Below are positions 50,401 to 56,400 of a stretch of 64,000 nucleotides of DNA, in pieces (within the stretch, counting starts at the first letter, position 1; each line of letters opens with the position of its first letter). The notes beneath the pieces are model-generated. The model saw only the letters and a list, made by a program, of their open reading frames with translations, did not search any database and was not told the DNA's origin. Source of the stretch: Castor canadensis (taxonomy: Eukaryota > Chordata > Mammalia > Rodentia > Castoridae); the NCBI RefSeq assembly GCF_047511655.1, contig NC_133402.1:62624951-62688950 (forward strand), written 5' to 3'. A program made the translations under genes and the position numbers.

Positions 50401-53400
50401 GGTTCATTTCTCCCCCCTGCCCCCACCCCCTCCCTTACCACCCACTCCGCCCCCTCCCTCTCCCCCCCCCCAATACCCAGCAGAAACTATTTTGCCCTTA
50501 TCTCTAATTTTGTTGTAGAGAGAGTATAAGCAATAATAGGAAGGAACAAGGGTTTTTGCTGGTTGAGATAAGGATAGCTATACAGGGAGTTGACTCACAT
50601 TAATTTCCTGTGTATGTGTGTTACCTTCTAGGTTAATTCTTTTTGATCTAACCTTTTCTCTAGTTCCTGGTCCCCTTTTCCTATTGGCCTCAGTTGCTTT
50701 AAGGTATCTGCTTTAGTTTCTCTGCGTTAAGGGCAACAAATGCTAGCTAATTTTTTAGGTGTCTTACCTATCCTCACCCCTCCCTTGTGTGCTCTCGCTT
50801 TTATCATGTGCTCAAAGTCCAATCCCCTTGTTGTGTTTGCCCTTGATCTAATGTCCACATATGAGGGAGAACATACGATTTTTGGTCTTTTGGGCCAGGC
50901 TAACCTCACTCAGAATGATGTTCTCCAATTCCATCCATTTACCAGTGAATGATAACATTTCGTTCTTCTTCATGGCTGCATAAAATTCCATTGTGTATAG
51001 ATACCACATTTTCTTAATCCATTCGTCAGTGCTGGGGCATCTTGGCTGTTTCCATAACTTGGCTATTGTGAATAGTGCCGCAATAAACATGGGTGTGCAG
51101 GTGCCTCTGGAGTAACCTGTGTCACAGTCTTTTGGGCATATCCCCAAGAGTGGTATTGCTGGATCAAATGGTAGATCGATGTCCAGCTTTTTAAGTAGCC
51201 TCCAAATTTTTTTCCAGAGTGGTTGTACTAGTCTACATTCCCACCAACAGTGTAAGAGGGTTCCTTTTTCCCCGCATCCTCGCCAACACCTGTTGTTGGT
51301 GGTGTTGCTGATGATGGCTATTCTAACAGGGGTGAGGTGGAATCTTAGCGTGGTTTTAATTTGCATTTCCTTTATTGCTAGAGATGGTGAGCATTTTTTC
51401 ATGTGTTTTCTGGCCATTTGAATTTCTTCTTTTGAGAAAGTTCTGTTTAGTTCACTTGCCCATTTCTTTATTGGTTCATTAGTTTTGGGAGAATTTAGTT
51501 TTTTAAGTTCCCTGTATATTCTGGTTATCGGATGCAGTTTGTATAACTGCTGTGGCTGCTGTGTGCTGGTATCTGCTGAACGATTTGCCAAGTACTATGG
51601 AAAAACGTTGCATCTGCTATCTTTTGTGTTCACTACTTTCTATTGCTATCATTATTATTATTGGCGGCACTGGGGTTTGAACTCAGGGCCTCAAGCTTGC
51701 TACACAAGCACTCTACTGCTTGATCCATGCCCCCACCCTATATAGGTGAAGAAACGAAGACACAGAGAGATTAGTAAACTCTTCATAATCGCACAGATGG
51801 TTGACAGCACGGCTGGGTAGCTCTCACTAGACAACTTTCTTTTTATATCAGTAGGATTTGAACTTAGAGCTTTGTGCTTGCTAGGCAAGTGCTCTACCAC
51901 ATGAGCCACATCTCCAGCCCACATACAATTTTAGTGAATTATAATTTCGTTTGGGGGGTTTGCCACCTGTAGCCCAGGGGTTTTGGAAGGCCACTGGCTC
52001 CCTGTGCCTGTCTTCTTGTCAGTGGGGTCCAAGTAACAGCCCATCTCTGATGGACTCCCTGTCTCTCTCGTCACATTTTGGGAAACACTATTTGGTTGCG
52101 TGCCGGCTCAGGAGAGGACTGGGGACAGGAGTGGATAGTGAAAGAGAGGAGACATTTAGTGGCAGGGCTTGTGTTCCAAGAAGCTTTGATTTCAACACCC
52201 CACTTCTCTGTGGCTGTTCTCTCTATTTTGGGATGTTTATATGGATTATCCAAAACCTGTCACACTGACCCTCATGAGCTAACAATGTATCTGAAGAAAA
52301 CAGTTCTTTTCTCCCAAATTCTTACAGTCAGAGTCAGAAGTTCAAGATTATCCTAAAGCGCTCTTGCTATGGTTGATGAAGCTGCAGGATGATGACGTGT
52401 GGCCGTGCAAGTTGAGGCTGATGACTACATTTTCCATAGGACCAAGGAACAATCATCCGTCTACACAACAGCTAACTGGCCAAGGAACATGGGACAGCAA
52501 CCATCCACGGGAACAGACCCTAACTCTCAGCAGAACAGCATGGGGCACAAAGCAACCAATGTGAGAATCAGATTGTTAAATGCTTCTCTGGTCTTCAGCA
52601 AAATGTAACCCGCTGCCAGGCACAGTGTCTCACAGGTATAATCCCAGCTACATGGGAGGCAGAGATCAAGAGGATAGTGTTCAAATCAAGCCACGTAAAA
52701 CATCTGCAAGACTCCATCTCAACCAATTAAAAAGCTGGGCACAGTAGCACACACCATCATCCCAGCTACATGGGAAGTGTAAACAGGAGGAGAAAGATCC
52801 AGGTTATTTCGAGCATAAACCTATCTTAAAAATAACGAAAGCAAAAAGGACTGGGAGCATGGCTCAAGTAGTAGAGCATCTGCCTCAGCAAGACCGAGGC
52901 CCTGAGTTCAAAGCCCAGTACTACAAAACAAAAAACAAATAAAACTCCAAAACCTATTTGATATCCAGGTAAAAGAATAAAAGAAAACAAAAAGCAAACT
53001 AAGCCATAGAAGCAAGCAGAAACTCAACACATTTAGTAAAAGTGGGCTGAGGGCCCAGAGGGAAACGACACCTACTTTCTTATTTATTTAGGGTTTATAT
53101 GTGCCCTGCTTCCCAGAGGGACTTTCAGAATCCTGCTAGAATCTTGTGACTGAAATCTAATTGGAGTGAGAGTCTCAAAGCTTGTGAATTCTAATCTGTT
53201 GATTAAAAAGCAAAACAAAACAGTTGTAGGGCTCTCACCCCATCCACATGGTTCTCAGATCGGATATGCAAACACTTTCTGTAAATTACACTCATTTTTA
53301 CTTCCTGGGGGTAAGTAAAATTAACTTGAACATTGGGTCCAATTGCCACTCAGGCAGCTGCAATAACAGCCTAATAAAACGCATATATATGTTCACTTAA

Positions 53401-56400
53401 AAAAAAAGCCCATAGTTAAGATTGGAATTTAAGTTTCTATATAATTCTAAATCCTATGTGTAGTTTAAAGCCAGGAAATATGTGTTTAAGGCCAAAATTC
53501 CATTCCTCTATCTTTCCTGCTCTGGTTATGCCAGACAAATAATAGTTACAGCAACTTGAGAACCCCTTGCTATACCTTAGGTATAATTAAGTGACTTAAC
53601 TTTGACTTCCTCCCTGCATTCATTATTTGTTGGCTTAGCTTCTATGCTCCGTTCTGATCTTTCCAGAACATCTTCTGTTTCCTGCTGCTGCCCTCCTCAC
53701 GGACCACGTAGAAGTTACTGAGAAGATACAAATCCCAGTCACACGGTGAAACCGAGTCCTTTCAGCTAGCCAGGAACACCGCTGGGATTTAACCAGCGAC
53801 TGCAGGATGGATTCAGTACGATGACTTGAACATATGTGACTTACAAAATCACCCCAGGGCAGTGGATGCAAACGCGTCTACTTCTTACTTACGTCATCTG
53901 GAAATGCTAAGGCAGGTGTGAAACTGCCCCAGGAAGTCAAACCAAGCCTTACAAATGATCAAAACCTACAACAACTTACAGCAAGCATCAGAACCGTTTA
54001 CACTCGGAGCTCCATCCTAGTAGGAACTCCCTGAGGACCACCCAGTGGTGCATCTCTGCACCAGGCGATAAATTCTGTTTACTTGCTAAATAAGTACATA
54101 AGAGCATAACTGAATTACTGGGTCAGAACATTTTGAGCTGGCCTTTCCACACCATTTACAATCACGATGACATTAGGCAAGATACAACTTCTTGCAACCT
54201 CACTTTCCCTGCCTATGAAATGGGCACACTGACCTTAGAGAATGAAATACAAATTAAACAAGATGATTCAATATATTCACAGGCATGTTAAAAAATACTT
54301 TGTTATTTTAGTGCCATGATTTATATAATATACAGGTATATTTGATTCTAGCTGGGTAAAAAAATTGGTAATCAAATGATAGCACCTGTGTTACCTGGGG
54401 AATTTAAAGATCCTTTTTACCTGAGATAGTCCATGCTTTTTTTTTCCCCTTCTGCATAAGTAGCTAAATAAGGAAAATGCCGCACACTTTTGACTTAAAT
54501 GGTGAGACCACGCCAATGCCAGACTCTCCTTCCAACTCCAGCCACCACCGTGACTCTGCGAATTATTTACTTGAGTTAAAAGGATAAAAAGCTGCTTTCT
54601 AGATGGGCCACCAGCACTAAATTTTACTCTGCTCAAATGTTTGCTGATTTTTCTCCTGCCAGATTTATGTGAAAGTAATAATTTAAAACCTTAAATAGCT
54701 GGCTAATTTCAGTGCTTTTAAAATCTTTTCTGGAGACATGGAAAGGCATTATAAATAAGAAATCAAACCCTTGTAATTCCGATTTATAACAATAGGACCC
54801 CCTCACATGGATTTCCTCATTTTAAAAACTGATGTATATATGAGGCTCAGCTTTAAATCCAAAATCAAAATGATTTTCACTGATCTCTGCACGCCAATGG
54901 CTGGTTCGGTATAGACAATAACAACACATGCCTTATACATTCAGGCACGGCCTTGGCTTTAAGTTCAGGAACCATCTTAAGTGACAGTTCCTACACGTTC
55001 AAAAAGAGTTCCCAGAAGGCTCTGGGCTTCAAGTTTCCTCTCATTTGTACCTGCTGTAAATGAAGACTCAGTTTTGTTGCCCATCCATCTCCAAATACAG
55101 CCTAAGTCCAACTCTGAAGAGAGCTGCTTGTAGGAGGCATTTTGCTACTGATGTCTATTTTTCTTTCAGGGAAAATATTTGTTTCAAATCATCAACCTAC
55201 ATCTCTAATTCTATCACAAGAATTAAAAAATGAACTAGTGGGTGACAACATGAAGGAACAGAAGTGCTGGTGATTTGCCAAGGGTGCAATGCATTTATAA
55301 TGGAATTATTAATGGACTCGTGATCTTTATGCCCAGGGTGACTGAGGGCTTCACCTCGCTCCCCACTCAGAGCCTGGGGCACACGTTCCAGCAGACGGCC
55401 CCCCATAGCACCTAGCACTGACCCTAGAGGGACTGTACTGCAGGGAACTACCCCACACTGGCTGTGTTCTGGTTGACAGTGGCCTACTCTCCCCTACTTC
55501 CTTTGAGGGCCTCAGGGACCTCTTGGTGTTCCCTGCACAGTCTGGTCCTGTAGGAGAGGCTCTGCAACTGAGGGTCTAGATGGGGGGGTCTCATTTCTCA
55601 CTGCAGGGCTTGGTACAGATGTTCACATCCTCAGATCAGCCCGGGTGACTTCTGCCTCACCCCAATCCTGTTCTTCTGAGCCTGCTGAGAAAACTGGTCC
55701 CCATTTCTCAAAGGTGTCAAGTCACACTCAACTCCTGCCCACTCCCACATATGAAAGGACGATGGTATTTTAGTCAGATGCCCCATGGGTTACAGTCCCA
55801 AATGTCAACTCCTAAGAATTTACACTATTTTTTGCTAGTAGGAAAATGAAAGAAATGAAGAAACCCTTCACCCCATCATGGATTCCAAAATACTTAACCA
55901 TTTCTTAACCCTCAAATTCTGGTTCAATATCTAGCCATACATTTTTAAGACCATACTCAGCAAAATTAATTAGCCAAGCTTAGACGACTAAGACAGATGA
56001 CCAGCAAGATAAAGCTGAGTCAACAGGCTTAGGTTCCAGTCACAACCCCAACAAGGACAGAGAACAAGTATCAGCTTCCCCATTGGCAAGACAGAAGTAC
56101 AACCTGGCAGCATGGAGCCCCTTGGTCCTCAGCACTTCTTTATATGAGTAAAATGAATCTCCCAAATTCTCTAGAACTGGCCAAAGGGACATTTTGCAAT
56201 GATGGAAATACTCATGTTATAGCATGTCCAATATGGTAGCCCCTATCTATCTACACGTGGCTACCGAGCACTTAAAATGTGGCTGGGATAAGTGAATTTT
56301 AACTTCATTGATTTAAAGGTAAGCAGTCATTGTAGATAGTGTGTCTAATTAGACTACTTTAATTGCTAAGGGCTGGAGATGTTGCTCAATGGTAGTGTGT

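Noticed and set aside
50848..51591. The 247-residue frame as a host gene
   Set aside because: It is the C-terminal part of L1 ORF2 read into flanking DNA (residues 1 to about 21). The element is truncated and bounded by target-site duplications.
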